Part shown: piece after piece, positions 21,266 through 33,976 of the stretch
How positions within the stretch are numbered: the first letter of the stretch is position 1
How the letters are laid out: each line of letters starts with the position of its first letter
DNA from: Ligustrum vulgare
Lineage: Eukaryota > Streptophyta > Magnoliopsida > Lamiales > Oleaceae
Length of the DNA: 64,000 bases
Reading direction: 5' to 3'
Assembly: GCA_963555705.1 (NCBI GenBank)
Contig: OY743181.1
Span: forward strand, 24,990,513 to 25,054,512
The notes under the pieces: model-generated
Database searches by the model: none
Seen by the model: the letters and a program-made list of their open reading frames with translations, nothing else
Told to the model about the DNA's origin: nothing
Program-made: the position numbers and the translations under genes

Positions 21266-22351
21266 TCAATTCCTTTGGCATGTGGGGCAATTCCTAGCTA
21301 TGCACGCCTCTTGCAAAGTGGCAAAACTTCCATGGATTTGATGAGTATCAAATTTATTGATGTATTCTTGCAAGATTGTTGACTTTTCTTTTCCTCCATT
21401 AGTGAGTAAGGTCCATCCATTGTACTGGCATATGCATTTGAATTTTTTCTCATATAGGTTTTTGGCAATGTTGTAGAGAACTTTAATTCCCAACACCCTT
21501 CGGGATCTAAACCATGATCTTGTAATGTTTGGTACTGGCTTGGTATTTTTCCCAACTTCAATTTGAAAATTTCGAGCAACATACCCAATCGTGATAATAT
21601 GCTCAGCAGGATAATATATCCTTCCATCAATTTCAGGACTGATCGAATAAAATTTTAAATATATGGCTCTTACTTGAGCAAATTTTGAAATTTCTCCTTT
21701 TAGTAAATCATCAAATTTTTCGATTTCTTTCAGATCTTTTCCTGGATAGATAAGATCCAAGAATCCATAATCAGCTGCCATTTTTGTCATGACGGGATCT
21801 CCTCCCTGAGTAACGATCAATCGTGGGTATACATGGTCTCCAGACGAAATGTAATAGCAATCACATTCTTGAAGTTCATATATAACTTCAACAGTAGTTT
21901 TATATTCGTTTTCTTTTGGTAAAAAAGGGGAATCATCTTCTTCTTCAGGACGAATTCTGACTACCCTTGTATGTTCATCTTTGGCATTGATTGTGATTTT
22001 TCGAGGACTGGCTTCATTTATAACAACTTTTTTGGGACTTGGTTCATCTCTTTTAATTATTGGTCCACCACAGCTTCCAGAAGATGTACCTGTTTGTATT
22101 TTTGGTATAACCTATTTGGTATCAGCCTGTTTGGTAATCAACGATTCAAACTGAGATTCAATCTCAATTATGTTATCGCTCAATTCTTTAGTATAATTGT
22201 GATGAAATGTTGAGATTTCCATCAATTGCTTGAAACTTCCTTGGAGAGTTTCTGCAAGTTGTTCAATTCCAAGCTTTATATCTTCAGCTTCCTCCATGAG
22301 GAAGTTCATTCGCTTTTTGGCATCTATTAGGGATCTTTTGATATTATCCAT
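21266..22351 (-). pseudogene. Putative transactivator/inclusion-body protein position ORF, one in-frame stop
   Basis: One frame of 362 codons from the ATG at 22351, overlapping the RT end, with an in-frame TAG at 22114-22112. The N-terminal part is a coiled coil (SLIDAKKRMNFLMEEAEDIK), followed by an acidic linker and a globular C-terminal domain (YYISSGDHVYPRL, FAQVRAIYLKFYSI, IYYPAEHIITIGYVARNF). It ends in a Cys-containing tail (CIARNCPTC). Its place directly after RT and before the main promoter equals that of caulimovirus gene VI (translation transactivator). I do not see a clear viroplasmin motif, so the assignment is positional. Confidence 0.5.
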
Positions 22352-23732
22352 CTGCAAATTCAATATTCATGCTTAAAAATTCCGCAAGATAATTATTAAC
22401 ACCTTTAATATAAACTATATCAAAATTATAAAATGCCAAATAGGCTTGCCATCTATGGAGCCTTCTATATTGAGGTTCTGGTGGTAATTTATTTTTTACT
22501 AAACCTGCAACTTGAGAATTATCAGTTTCAACAATGAATTTCTTAGATAATAAAAACAATGAAAACTTCTTTATTCCTCTGGTGATTGCTAACATTTCTT
22601 TCTCATGAGTGGTATAATTTATTTCTGCTTGATTAAACGTTCCACTTGAATATCTACAAATTTCATTAAGATCTGTTTTTAATATTGCTGCCCAATACTT
22701 ATCCGAGGCATCAGTATTAACTATCAGATTATCTTTTTCATCTGGTAATCTTAATTTTGACAAATTTTTACATTCTTCTTTTAGTGATTTGACAATTTCT
22801 GTATGTTCATCACTCCATCCTTTGGTATTTGTTTTCCTGAGTAAAATTTGAATTTTATGTCTCTTTTTTGATAGATTTTCAATAAATCCTTCTGCATATT
22901 TTAAACATCCTAAAAATTTTTGTATTTGTTCTTTTGATTCTAATTTGTTTGGAAAACTTTCTATCTTTTTAGATATATGGGTTTGTAATTTTATCCCTCT
23001 TTTATCTATTGATAATCCAAGAAAATCAATTTCTTGTTTTTCTATTATAGCTTTATTTTTTGAAAGAACAATTCCTTCTTTTTTGCATTCATTTATAAAT
23101 TTAATTAAATGGTTTCTATGTTCTTCTCTATTATTAGAACATATTAATATATCATCGACATAGACAATTAAGAATTCATTGAATTTTCTAAATATGTTAT
23201 CCATTCTTCTTTGATATATTTGTGGTGCATTTTTTAAACCAAATGGCATAACCATCCATTCATACTTACCTTGAGGTGTACTAAATGCTGTATATTGAAT
23301 ACTATCTTCTTCCATTTTTACTTGCCAAAATCCTGATTTGCAATCAAATTTAGAATAATATTGTTTTCCTTTTGCAAGATTTATTAGTACCTCTTTATTG
23401 GGTAAAAAGTATCCGTCAAATTTAGTATATTTGTTTAATTCTTTATAATTTATCACCATTCTAACTTTTCCTCTTTTTTGTTCAGAATGTTTCATGACCA
23501 TAAATGCTGGACTACTATGGGGTCAATTACTAGGTCTGATTAATTTTTGATTAAGTAATTCTTTTATCTGAGTTTTAAACTCTTGTGTATCTTGTATGGT
23601 ATACATCATTGGTCTAACTCTTATAATAACATTTTCTGTTAATTCTATTTTAGCTTTTGGATGATGTGGTTTCCAAAATAATAATGGATTTTCTCCACAA
23701 ATTTTTTCTAGTTGATCAATGATTTTTTCCAT
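22344..23732 (-). pseudogene. Pararetrovirus reverse transcriptase-RNase H, one in-frame stop
   Basis: Replication enzyme copying pregenomic RNA. Frame of 463 codons. RT motifs: VRMVINYKELNKYT, FDCKSGFWQVKM, MPFGLKNAPQIYQRRM and an intact catalytic VYVDDI (about 23150-23166). RNase H: VNTDASDKYW, HEKEMLAITRGIKKF, VETDNSQV, ending AEFLSM. No integrase follows, which separates it from Ty3/gypsy. One in-frame TGA at 23525-23523, upstream of the first RT motif. The end overlaps the start of the next ORF. Confidence 0.9.
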
Positions 23733-24249
23733 ATTTGTTTGTATGTTTGTTTTTAAGGCTTTTTTTATATATTATTCTTTTATTTTTTATTTCATTTTGT
23801 ATAATTGGTTTTTTCTCCCATTTATCACCACGATGTGTTGGCTGAACTCTGTAAGGTCTAAATTCTCTTGGTATTTTTAGTAAATGTGCACAAGGTGTTT
23901 GTAACATTACCATGTAATTATTTTGTTTATAATATTGAAATTGTTGTATAAAGTCATTTCCTAGTAATATATCACATTCTAATTTGTTATAATTATATAC
24001 TTTATTTACAACTATTTGTTTACTCCCAAGTATTATATCAATTTTATCAGCACTATTAATTATATGAGTACTTTCTCCTGTTACTCCTGTAATTTTTATT
24101 TTTCCATTAGTATTCCATGATTTTATTAAGAAGCTTTTGAATATTGTTATATTACTTCCCGTGTCAATTAATGCACATGTTATTATATTTGTTTCAACAA
24201 TTGTAACTTGTATATAAACGGCTAATGGAAAACTTATTTGGTTATTCAT
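23716..24249 (-). CDS. Pararetrovirus aspartic protease (second retropepsin)
   Basis: Intact 177-aa ORF. Retropepsin core with active site ALIDTGSN (about residue 27) and the C-terminal DILLGNDFIQQF motif, then a basic tail (about residues 128-177). In caulimovirids this protease lies just before RT, as here, and processes the capsid and polymerase. It follows another retropepsin-like domain in the previous ORF. Its last 17 nt overlap the RT ORF start in another frame, so RT would need reinitiation or frameshifting. Confidence 0.75.
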   Translation of the reverse strand: MNNQISFPLAVYIQVTIVETNIITCALIDTGSNITIFKSFLIKSWNTNGKIKITGVTGESTHIINSADKIDIILGSKQIVVNKVYNYNKLECDILLGNDFIQQFQYYKQNNYMVMLQTPCAHLLKIPREFRPYRVQPTHRGDKWEKKPIIQNEIKNKRIIYKKSLKNKHTNKYGKNH

Positions 24250-25576
24250 TTATTCAGCCTTTCTGCATAGTATAGTTTGACCATTATGAGTTATATATAA
24301 TCCTTCACGTTTTATACTATAATCTTCTAGTCCATCTAGAAAGCTCATACCTAATAATACATGAGGATTTGCCATACTACTATCTACATGACATGGTACT
24401 AGGAGATTTATTCCTCCTATTTTTTTTTGGTACTTTTACTTCAAGTTCAGTCATATGTATTTGTCCATCAAAATTTATATATCTATATGGATCAGTTCTA
24501 TGAGATATTAGTCCTTTATTTCTATTTGAAGCTATATGACATTCACTAGCTCCTGTGTCAATTAATATATTTGATCCTTTTATATGTTCTATTCCATTAA
24601 AATATTCACCTTCTATTTTCATATTTCCAGCATTTCTATTAAGTTTTATTTCTTTTATATTACTAGTTTCTCCTAATTGTTTTCTATTAGGTAAACTTGC
24701 TGATCTCCTAATTAATCTGCCATCTTCAAATGTTATGTTATTATTAGGGTATTCTTCTTCTCGTAACTCTATGATTTCTGGTTTATTTTTTGTTATAGTA
24801 AGTTCATAATTTCTTGGAACTAAACTTATTTGTTTATCTGGTTCTACAGCTTTACCAAAATCTTTACATTCTTTATGAATTTCAATATATGGTTTTTTAG
24901 AATAAATGTTTCCATAATTAGAATTAGTAAATGTGTATAATGCCCTGTATTCTATAGTCATAATTTTATCTCCCGGTTCCATTATATCATCTTTATGTAA
25001 TTTGAAATGTAATCCTAATACTTCATTAAAATTTCTATCTTTTAATGATATACAATATTTTGGGTAACATGTAAATATTAGTTTCTTATATGCTAGATTT
25101 CCTTCTACTGTTCCTAAATGACTGTCTTTTAAATTTATAATTCTTCCATCATGTAAACTTACAGTCAAAGGCGAATCTAATCCTTCTCTAAATAGGGATT
25201 TAAACATTATTTGGATACCTGCTAAGTAAACATATTGAATCTTTTCACTTTGTTTTCTATTAATCTTTGTTAATAATTCTCTAACTGTATTTTTTGTTAA
25301 AAGATTTAATTTGTGTGTTCCTTGAGTGGTTCTAACATCTATTGCTCTTTCAATTTTATGATATTCATTTATTGCTACTTTTTCTCTTTTTCATATTCTG
25401 TCTAATATTTCCCATTTTCCTATTTTCAAATCTAAAGATAATTTTTGTATTTTTCTGAACTTATTATTATCAAAAGTTACTTTTAATCCATAACCTTCTA
25501 TTCCTTCATATTCTTGCTTATCTATGTTCTTATTTGTTTCTATTTCTTCTATTTCTTTATTCTGATTCTGATTCAT
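24250..25576 (-). pseudogene. Pararetrovirus movement protein with protease-like tail, broken
   Basis: The N-terminal two-thirds match the 30K-superfamily movement protein that enlarges plasmodesmata (motifs LFREGLDSPLTVSLHDGRI, LGTVEGNLAYKKLIFTCYPK, IMTIEYRALYTFTNSN). The C-terminal part has a retropepsin signature (NILIDTGASECHI) and, after a frameshift, a VLLGMSFLDGL-type flap/end motif. Breaks: TGA at 25393-25391, and a shift at a nine-T run near 24420-24430. The preferred ATG is at 25576, overlapping capsid; the frame ends directly before the ATG of the next ORF (TAAATG). A movement protein fused to a retropepsin-like domain is unusual. Confidence 0.7.
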
Positions 25577-26900
25577 TGCTTTCTGAATCTGTTTCACTTA
25601 TATAGACTTCTTGATCATAGTATTCTTCAATATCTGATATTTCACTTAGTTCACTTTCTATTTCTAGATATTCATTTTGTAATATTTTAACTTTCTTTTT
25701 GTTACAATCAGGGCTTATATGTCCCATTTCTCCACAATTCCAGCATTTGCATTGGCTTTTATCTTTCTTATAAGTTTTATTTTTCTGTTTTTTATTTGGA
25801 TTATATCTTCTTTTGTAATATCTCCTCTTAGGTTTTATATATCTTTTTCTGAAGTTTCTGAATTTTTTAAATTTTCTATTTTTAAATGTTCTTTTATTAT
25901 TATATTTTCTTCTTTCAGGGTTGCATCCCCATTGAGTAGATTTTTCCATATCTTCACAACATATTCTAGTTAATTTTCCTGATTTCTTTAATAATTGTCT
26001 TTATTGACATATATATGCTAATCTTTCAAATAAGAATTTTATCCTTGATCCTAATGTTCTAGGTGTTCCAGGGTTATCTCTAATAAATTTTTCAAATTCT
26101 ATTTTAAAGTATATTCCCCATGAACCTGGTAATTTATTGTAATACATATCTCTATATATTTCTTGGTTTTCATTACTATAGAATTGGACATAATAGTATT
26201 CTTTAAATTCACAAGTATATTCTTTAATTTTACACATATCACATATTGTTAAATTTATTAATCTTACTCTTGCATTATCTTTTTCTCTTATTGATTCTGC
26301 TTCAGAATTACTTATCCAATTTTCTCCTAAAAATTCATCCGCAATATAATCTACTAATTTTTCTATTCCCTTTCTATCTGATTTTATTAGTTCTGTCTGT
26401 ATATTTCTTCTTATTAATGCTTTTGTATCACTACTTATTCCTTCCCACCAATTTCTAACATGTCCTTCAAAAGAGGCTATTAAAAAATTTATCATTCTAT
26501 CAGTATTTTCCCATGTATCATCTTTATTGTATAAAAAGAATAGTATCATTGAATCTGCCCAAGTTAATAAGGCTTTTTTAGTATCTATTTTACAATCAAG
26601 ATCCAATTTTGTTCCTCCATGATTAATAGGTTTATCATAATTATTATTTGGTTCAAATCTATCTTTATATTTATTCCCTCTAGGTGGTTGTCTATCTCTG
26701 ACTATATTATAATATTGTCGGTGTGGTTTACTATATAAGGGTGCATAACTTTCATCTAGATCTGGTAATTCTTGTTTGGAAGTTCCTATTGGAGCAGGGT
26801 TAGGTGTTCCTCCAGTATTCATTAAAACTTGGTATTCATTAAAATTTTCTATACTTAATTGGTCAAAATTTTCTATAAGCAAGTCTAACTCTTCATTCAT
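25557..26900 (-). pseudogene. Pararetrovirus capsid protein, one in-frame stop
   Basis: Coat protein expected to build the virion and bind nucleic acid. Frame of 448 codons. An acidic N-terminus is followed by the capsid core (about residues 100-290; motifs LTWADSMILFF, GHVRNWWEGIS, YYNKLPGSWGIYFKIEFEKF). Then comes a strongly basic stretch (KNRKFKKFRNFRKRYIKPKR), a CCHC zinc knuckle (CWNCGEMGHISPDC) and an acidic Ser/Glu-rich tail. This order (core, basic patch, CCHC, acidic tail) is the caulimovirid one. In-frame TAA at 26003-26001, before the basic region. Start overlaps ORF D, end overlaps the movement-protein ORF by 20 nt. Confidence 0.8.
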
Positions 26901-27283
26901 TTTTTGTCTTGTTCTTCTTCAATTTTTTCTTCAACTTTTAATTTTCCTAAAGTTTTTTCTATAAATTTTTGTAATTCTAATTCTTCCTCTAGTATTTTTG
27001 GTATTATGTTTCTTCTAAATTCATCATCCATACTTCCTGCTTCTATTATAATTTTTTCTTGTTCGAAATGCTTCTTTCATATTCTAAGTATTTCTTTTTC
27101 TATGAGTTTTTTGTCTATTTTCTTATCTTTGCTTTTATTATTTTCTTTAAATTCTCTAATCTCTAGTTTTAGTATATTTATATCATTTCTTACTTCTTTT
27201 AATTCATTTTTTACTTCTTGTACATCACTTATTAATGTTTTTATTAATATTTTTAGATCTTCAATATATTCACTTATCGACAT
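26897..27283 (-). pseudogene. Pararetrovirus ORF D, coiled coil, one in-frame stop
   Basis: Frame of 129 codons from the ATG at 27283 (MSISEYIEDLKIL) to a TGA that overlaps the capsid ATG (ATGA). Almost entirely charged coiled coil (KLEIREFKENNKSKDKKIDK, EEELELQKFIEKTLG). In-frame TGA at 27079-27077. Probable virion-associated or structural accessory protein by position; function not shown. Confidence 0.55.
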
Positions 27284-27284
27284 T

Positions 27285-27854
27285 TTATACTCTTGGGTTT
27301 TGAGTTTTTTGTACCTTAAATAGTCTGTCATACATATCATCTATTTTTATTTCTAACTTTTTGATTCTTTCTTCTATTGATATGATTTTTTCATTTTCAT
27401 TTTTTCTTATTTTTTCATTTAACCTATCTATTTTTTTTATAATTATTCCAATTTTATCTTGATTAATTAATTATCTTGATTTTCTTTGGAATTCTTTTAA
27501 GATTTCTTCATCTATATTTTTAACTTCTCCTATCATTTCTTTTAATTCTTTAAATTGTATTGTTAGTTTATTTTGAATATTCTGTAATTTTTCTTTGATA
27601 TTCATGTCCTGTATATTTAATTGTTGTAATTCTTCGATAGCTAATTTATCTTGTAAATTTATATTTTTATATGTTTGCCATAAAAATGCACTTATCCAAT
27701 TTAATTGCATGTTAAGAAATCCATCAGACTCTCCCCATGAGCTTAATGGTTGAAACATAGTTGTATTAGCTCCTTTTATTTGATAAGATCCAACTGGAAG
27801 TCTAATATTTTCTATTATTTGTTTTTCAAATTTTATTTCTGGAAATTCTGTCAT
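27285..27854 (-). pseudogene. Pararetrovirus ORF C, one in-frame stop
   Basis: Starts at the TAATG overlap with ORF B. The first part is globular (LPVGSYQIKGANTTMFQPLS, WGESDGFLNMQLNWISAFL), recalling the first ORF product of badna/tungro-type viruses in layout only. The second half is a coiled coil (KLTIQFKELKEMI, IEERIKKLEIKIDDMYDRLF). An in-frame TAA at 27473-27471 splits an otherwise open frame of 190 codons. Ends one base before the ATG of ORF D. Confidence 0.55.
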
Positions 27855-28279
27855 TAATTTCTTCCTTTAATATGTTCGATTTCTAAAATAAGTTCAGTTT
27901 CATATTTTGCTTCTTTATAATTCATTATTTGATATTCACAATATTCTTCTATTGATCCAATCATTGATTTTCTATGATATATTCTATAATATTTTAGATA
28001 GTCTTCCAATGTGTTTGTTTTATCATATTTTTCTTTTCTAGTTTTTTCTTTATCTTCTAAAATCGTTTGAATTTTTGGTAATTGTTTTAAAATTCTATCA
28101 AAATATTCTCTCTTTTTCTCCAATAATCTTAATCTTAATTTTTCTTGCCGTTTTATATTTCTTTCTTCTCTTATTTGGTCCATTAAATTTTTTCTTTTTT
28201 CTACTATTAAATCTAATTTTTCATTTGTTTCTATGTCTAGATATCTAATTAATTGAGGATCTGTTCTATGATAATCCAT
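27854..28279 (-). CDS. Pararetrovirus ORF B, 141 aa, coiled coil
   Basis: Intact ORF starting 14 nt inside ORF A and sharing its stop with the next start (TAATG). Highly charged, with a predicted long coiled coil (KRQEKLRLRLLEKKREYFDR). Small coiled-coil proteins upstream of capsid in caulimovirids serve as virion-associated or aphid-factor-like proteins. That role is only inferred from position and composition. Confidence 0.55.
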   Translation of the reverse strand: MDYHRTDPQLIRYLDIETNEKLDLIVEKRKNLMDQIREERNIKRQEKLRLRLLEKKREYFDRILKQLPKIQTILEDKEKTRKEKYDKTNTLEDYLKYYRIYHRKSMIGSIEEYCEYQIMNYKEAKYETELILEIEHIKGRN

Positions 28280-28547
28280 TTCTATAATCTTTATATAACT
28301 CTTCTAGTATATCTTTGTGGATTAAATCTAATATTTCGTTTATGATAAAATCTTCTTTTATTATATCGAAATTTATTAGATCATATATTTCTCTTCTTAT
28401 ATCTTTGTCTAAATCTTTTAAAGTTCTCAAGATTTCTATTTTATAATTATCGGGTAGTATTAATGTATGCATTATAAATCTTGATGTATATATTATATAT
28501 TTATTTTTAATTTTTGTCATATAATATTTATCTTTTAGATCTGCCAT
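28266..28547 (-). CDS. Pararetrovirus ORF A, 93 aa, unknown function
   Basis: First ORF after the primer site. ATG at 28547, just behind the tRNA-iMet site; the longer frame upstream would read through the primer site and is not preferred. The product is charged and leucine/isoleucine-rich (LKDLDKDIRREIYDLINF), with no family I can name. Intact here. Its end overlaps the start of ORF B by 14 nt, the polycistronic arrangement of caulimovirids. Confidence 0.6.
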   Translation of the reverse strand: MADLKDKYYMTKIKNKYIIYTSRFIMHTLILPDNYKIEILRTLKDLDKDIRREIYDLINFDIIKEDFIINEILDLIHKDILEELYKDYRNGLS

Positions 28548-28550
28548 ATG

Positions 28551-28562
28551 GCTCTGATACCA
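28551..28562 (-). promoter_or_regulatory. tRNA-iMet primer binding site of the pararetrovirus
   Basis: TGGTATCAGAGC on the minus strand, complementary to the 3' end of plant initiator tRNA-Met. It lies 3 nt before the ATG of the first ORF and would start minus-strand DNA synthesis. The same site is used by Caulimoviridae. Confidence 0.85.
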
Positions 28563-28796
28563 AAGTGAGGGTGCTACTATGAGCGAACAAAAATCAAATA
28601 AAATCATAAACAAAATTAATAAAATTTCAAGGACTAGGTTGTAACTTTTCTAAATCTTAATGGGTTTAGTTGAAATATGATATATAAGGATATTTGTGGT
28701 ATTTTATAGTGATTAAGGCTATTTTTAAAAGATATAAAATTGTTAGGATATTTTCAAAAATTGGTAAAATTTTTAGGGTATTTTCATGTATTTCCT

Positions 28797-28808
28797 CCAC
28801 ATTAATAG
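28797..28808. repeat. Right 12-bp flanking direct repeat
   Basis: CCACATTAATAG, identical to 18773-18784. Confidence 0.7.
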
Positions 28809-28966
28809 ACTTCTAAATGAGTAAATTCTAATTTTTCAACAGTAATATAACAACTGTCCATGAGATATTTTCTCATCATTTTTTTCCAAGTTTTCTTTAC
28901 CGTCGTCTTTCTTCCTCCATATTTTGTACATAGACTTAACAAAAGAATCCTCTCTAATCTCCACAC
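28809..28966. other. Spacer between pararetrovirus block and microsatellite
   Basis: AT/CT-rich DNA without a gene. Confidence 0.5.
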
Positions 28967-29790
<824 letters not shown>

Positions 29791-29814
29791 CTCTCTCTCT
29801 CTCTCTCTCTCTCT

Positions 29815-30760
29815 ATCCGATTTTGACGGACTAGCCCCATATCTCTTTAAATAATCTTCAAAATTACCTAAAATCTTTGCTTCCTCAAGATTTTTCCCCT
29901 TTGGCCCTAATTTTCTTCAGATTTTGCCTGAAACTATTCCAATCTCCTCAAATAATTTTTAAATTTATCCGGAATCTACATTTCCCAACGAAATACCCAA
30001 TGAATTAGAAAATATTATTTAGTATTAGTTGGTTGAAACTTATAACAATTGATCCAGAATCATTTTCACATGTGTCCATTTATTCACTTGTCATGGAATG
30101 ACATCTAGAAAATCGGTAACATTTTGATTCTGTCAGGTGTACTTTTTAATATGTTTTTAATTTGAAAAGTGCTACAGGGACATAATGGAGAAGTGCTACA
30201 GGGACATAATGGATTACCGAGTACATTACACTTACACACACGACAGTCATCTATTATTTTACCCATCACATCAACATCGAAATCAATAGCTCACATAAAT
30301 TCGAGCAAACTTTCGGTCAACCTTTTCGATTCCTTTAGCATTTTCCTTTTAGTTTTATTCATTTGCACAAGTCTCATTTGGTTGCAAAGCTGATTTTCCT
30401 CGATCAATTATGTGAGCTCTCGCTATACCTACCAAGAAGCTTAATGGAATCTCATGTACCTTATACAATCCTTCGTTCATAGCATAGTTAGTACTATTCG
30501 AATTCTTCAACTCCGCTAGCATTATTTAGTTCATCCCCTCGACACTCCCCTGCCATCTCACTAGCACATGCAGCATGCTTATCCTACATTTAAGCAGGCA
30601 CTTGGAGATTCTACTCATGACCAAGATCAGTATGACACTTAAAATGGTAGCATGAGTACAGAAATCTAGGCCCTTAGATTAATAGCTTGAGTCGCAAAGC
30701 AAAATTTGTTGAAGGCTCAACATCAAGCAGCACGGGTACTAGTCCCTTGCCTAGATTTGC
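29815..30760. other. Non-coding spacer
   Basis: No gene seen. Contains a perfect 24-bp tandem duplication of AGTGCTACAGGGACATAATGGA (30167-30212, two copies). The rest is AT-rich and unassigned. Confidence 0.5.
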
Positions 30761-33319
30761 AATTTCAAGGTCAGGTCCAATATCGTACAAATAAGTGTTT
30801 GCTAACTTCAAGTGTACGAATCGCACAAGTAATAAAGTGGATTGTGAGTCCGAATATCGTGCCCACGAGAATTGTGTTAACTTATTTTAAGTTACGTTTA
30901 TTAGCATTTTCTATTTTTCTACATGTTATAATTTAAGTGAATTTAATTTAATTACTTTACACGTGTATTTAGTAATTTTTATTAAGTTTAATTAAATTAC
31001 TAGTTGTTTACTTGAATTTGAAGTTGTAATTATATTTATCTCTCATTTTCGTTAGAATATTGGAGATAAATTGTGTTATATGATAAGGATCAAGAATTGT
31101 GATAATATTTACCTGACTTAGAATTCTATCTTTATCACTTATTATTCTTTATAAGTATTAAAATAATATTTTAATCTTGTTAAAATAATCCTATTGGCCG
31201 AGTATCTTCGTGATTTCATTCTTGGTATCCAAGTTTATCTTTTATGGTAAGATTACATCAAAAAATATTGATCAAGAAATATTGTGATTGGCCGAAAATC
31301 CCTTTATGGTCGAGCATGATGATCTCGAAATATTGTGGTAAGCTTCTTGATGATTTATTTCTTGATTAGACCGAGTATCTTGATTCTTGGTATTCAAGTT
31401 TATCACTTCATATGGTAAGATCTTTTATTCCATAATCAATTGTGAATATCTTACCTTATCACTTCATATGGTAAAATCTTTTATAACTAATTGTGAATAT
31501 CTAACATTATCTTCACTTATGGTAAGATTTATTAATATCTTATCATTATCTCTAATTATCTTTGATTGATTTGCAGGTAATAGAGATTTTATGCACAATT
31601 AGGAGTCTTGGAAGACAAGCAACTCTGTGTTATATATATGGAGAAAGACGGGATGTTTTTCTCTTAAATCATTGAAGCCAATAATTTCGTGGTGTACTAA
31701 AAATATACGGCTTCTTCATATTTGTGACTTCAGAAGTTGAGAAACCAATAATTTCGTGTAGTGCACTAAATATACACGGTTTCTACATCATTGTAACTTC
31801 GGTTCTCCGGGAGGAGGAATCAAGCACTTAGAGAAGAAAAGAATTTTAGCGTAAAGATCAAACGGGAGGTTTGGATCTTGTTCGAACGGGAGTTTGAGGT
31901 TACTGAAAAGTGTTGCAGATTTAAAGAAAGCTACTGAAGAGTGGTGGGACGCCAGCTCATATTAAATGTTATAGAAGATTCAAGGAGTGATCTATTTCTT
32001 GGATGTTTGATAAGTCTATGCGTAGATTTATCTTGTAGTTTAGATTGATCTGTATAAACTATTTTCTTATATAATGATTGGATTATGTCCGCAGGATGCA
32101 GGCCGTGAGTTTTCCTTGTTAGGGTTTTCCCACGTTAAGCTCAATTATCGTGTTCTTGACTTCTTAAAATTTTGCATTGTTTACACTATCTATTTACGTT
32201 TTACAAGCCAAACGAATCTGCATCAGCAAGATTCATCTGGTATTGCACTAAACAAATTCTAACGATTCTCTGTTAATTCGTTACTGTCCAGACATACCTG
32301 TGACAGTCTAATTGTCAAACATAAAATTTAGACAACTTTTAATTTTCAGATTGTATAAATTGTATTTTAGACTATGAACCTTAACTATAGAAAGCTTTGA
32401 CTTGAGAATTTTGGACTAAAAATTAAACTAATGATTAAACTAAAAATGACGAGAAAATTTGATTTAAAACTATGAAAAACAAATGCTTTAGAATTATGAA
32501 TCTATTTTAACTACATCAATCATATTTTGACCAAATCATTTAAACACACTTTATGGGTCTTGAATATCCGTGTTCCTAAGTTTATTTAAGTCCTCTTTCG
32601 AGCAATGCATAAAAACCTTTTCCCACATGCAAATTGACTATATTTCTATAATAATTAAACATTTAGGAAAGCATTAAAAGATTCGTGAACACTTTCAAGG
32701 ATAACACAAAGCATAGGGGTATATTTCTATCTCCTATCGGACTTTTTGGCAATTAATACAAGTCTAATAAGTTCCTACTCTTTCGAAATAGAAATATATC
32801 ACCACATCATACAATAATTGACCAAATATTTGCATGATAATAAAAAGCACATATCAATTGCTCAAACCAAATACATTGCTTAAAATAAATAATAGTCAAA
32901 ACATGGAATCCGAAAGTTAAAACTTCATCATAATCCTAACACTAAAAACATAGCCTAGATACATAATTGAATATAAATCACAAGAAGTATGAAGAGATGT
33001 CACCATATTCATGTCCTTGATCCTTGGTCTTCAATTATGCTCTTGACTATGCATGGATTCCTTGGCAATTCGATAGCGTTTTGGCATGAAACCAACTAGT
33101 TGGGAACCTCTAATGTGTTTATGCCGTTCATCCTTTTTAGGAGCCGAAAATTGGTTGAAAATCACGTCTAAATTGGTTTCCAAAAGATTTCCAACCCAAC
33201 AAGGAAAGTTACCTTCACGGGAGATCTTTTTGTCTCTGCACATCATTCGGTATTTGATCATATCTTTCTATTCTCTTATCCTATTGAGGTGATTCAAAGT
33301 GAGTTAGAAAGATAACTTA

Positions 33320-33976
<657 letters not shown>

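Larger units (their letters stand above)
18785..28796 (-). mobile_element. Endogenous pararetrovirus-like unit with direct-repeat flanks
   Basis: A 10-kb block with capsid, movement protein, retropepsin and RT-RNase H and no integrase, as in Caulimoviridae. ORFs are all on the minus strand and coupled by short overlaps (TAATG, ATGA). It begins with a tRNA-iMet primer site (28551-28562). The block is bounded by CCACATTAATAG at 18773-18784 and 28797-28808. Just inside, the left end reads GGGAGATTTGTTTAAAATGCCC and the right end, inverted, AGGAAATACATGAAAATACCC. No LTR is present. I infer an old integrated copy (stops and one frameshift in most ORFs). The direct repeats and inverted ends may mean it moved as part of a DNA transposon. 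Confidence 0.75.

Noticed and set aside
28550..28564. Initiator tRNA-like sequence
   Set aside because: Only the 3' end complement of tRNA-iMet is present (also at 57387 and 45880): primer binding sites, not tRNA genes.
18785..28796. LTR retrotransposon interpretation of the pararetrovirus block
   Set aside because: No integrase, no pair of LTRs, presence of a 30K movement protein and a caulimovirid-type capsid.
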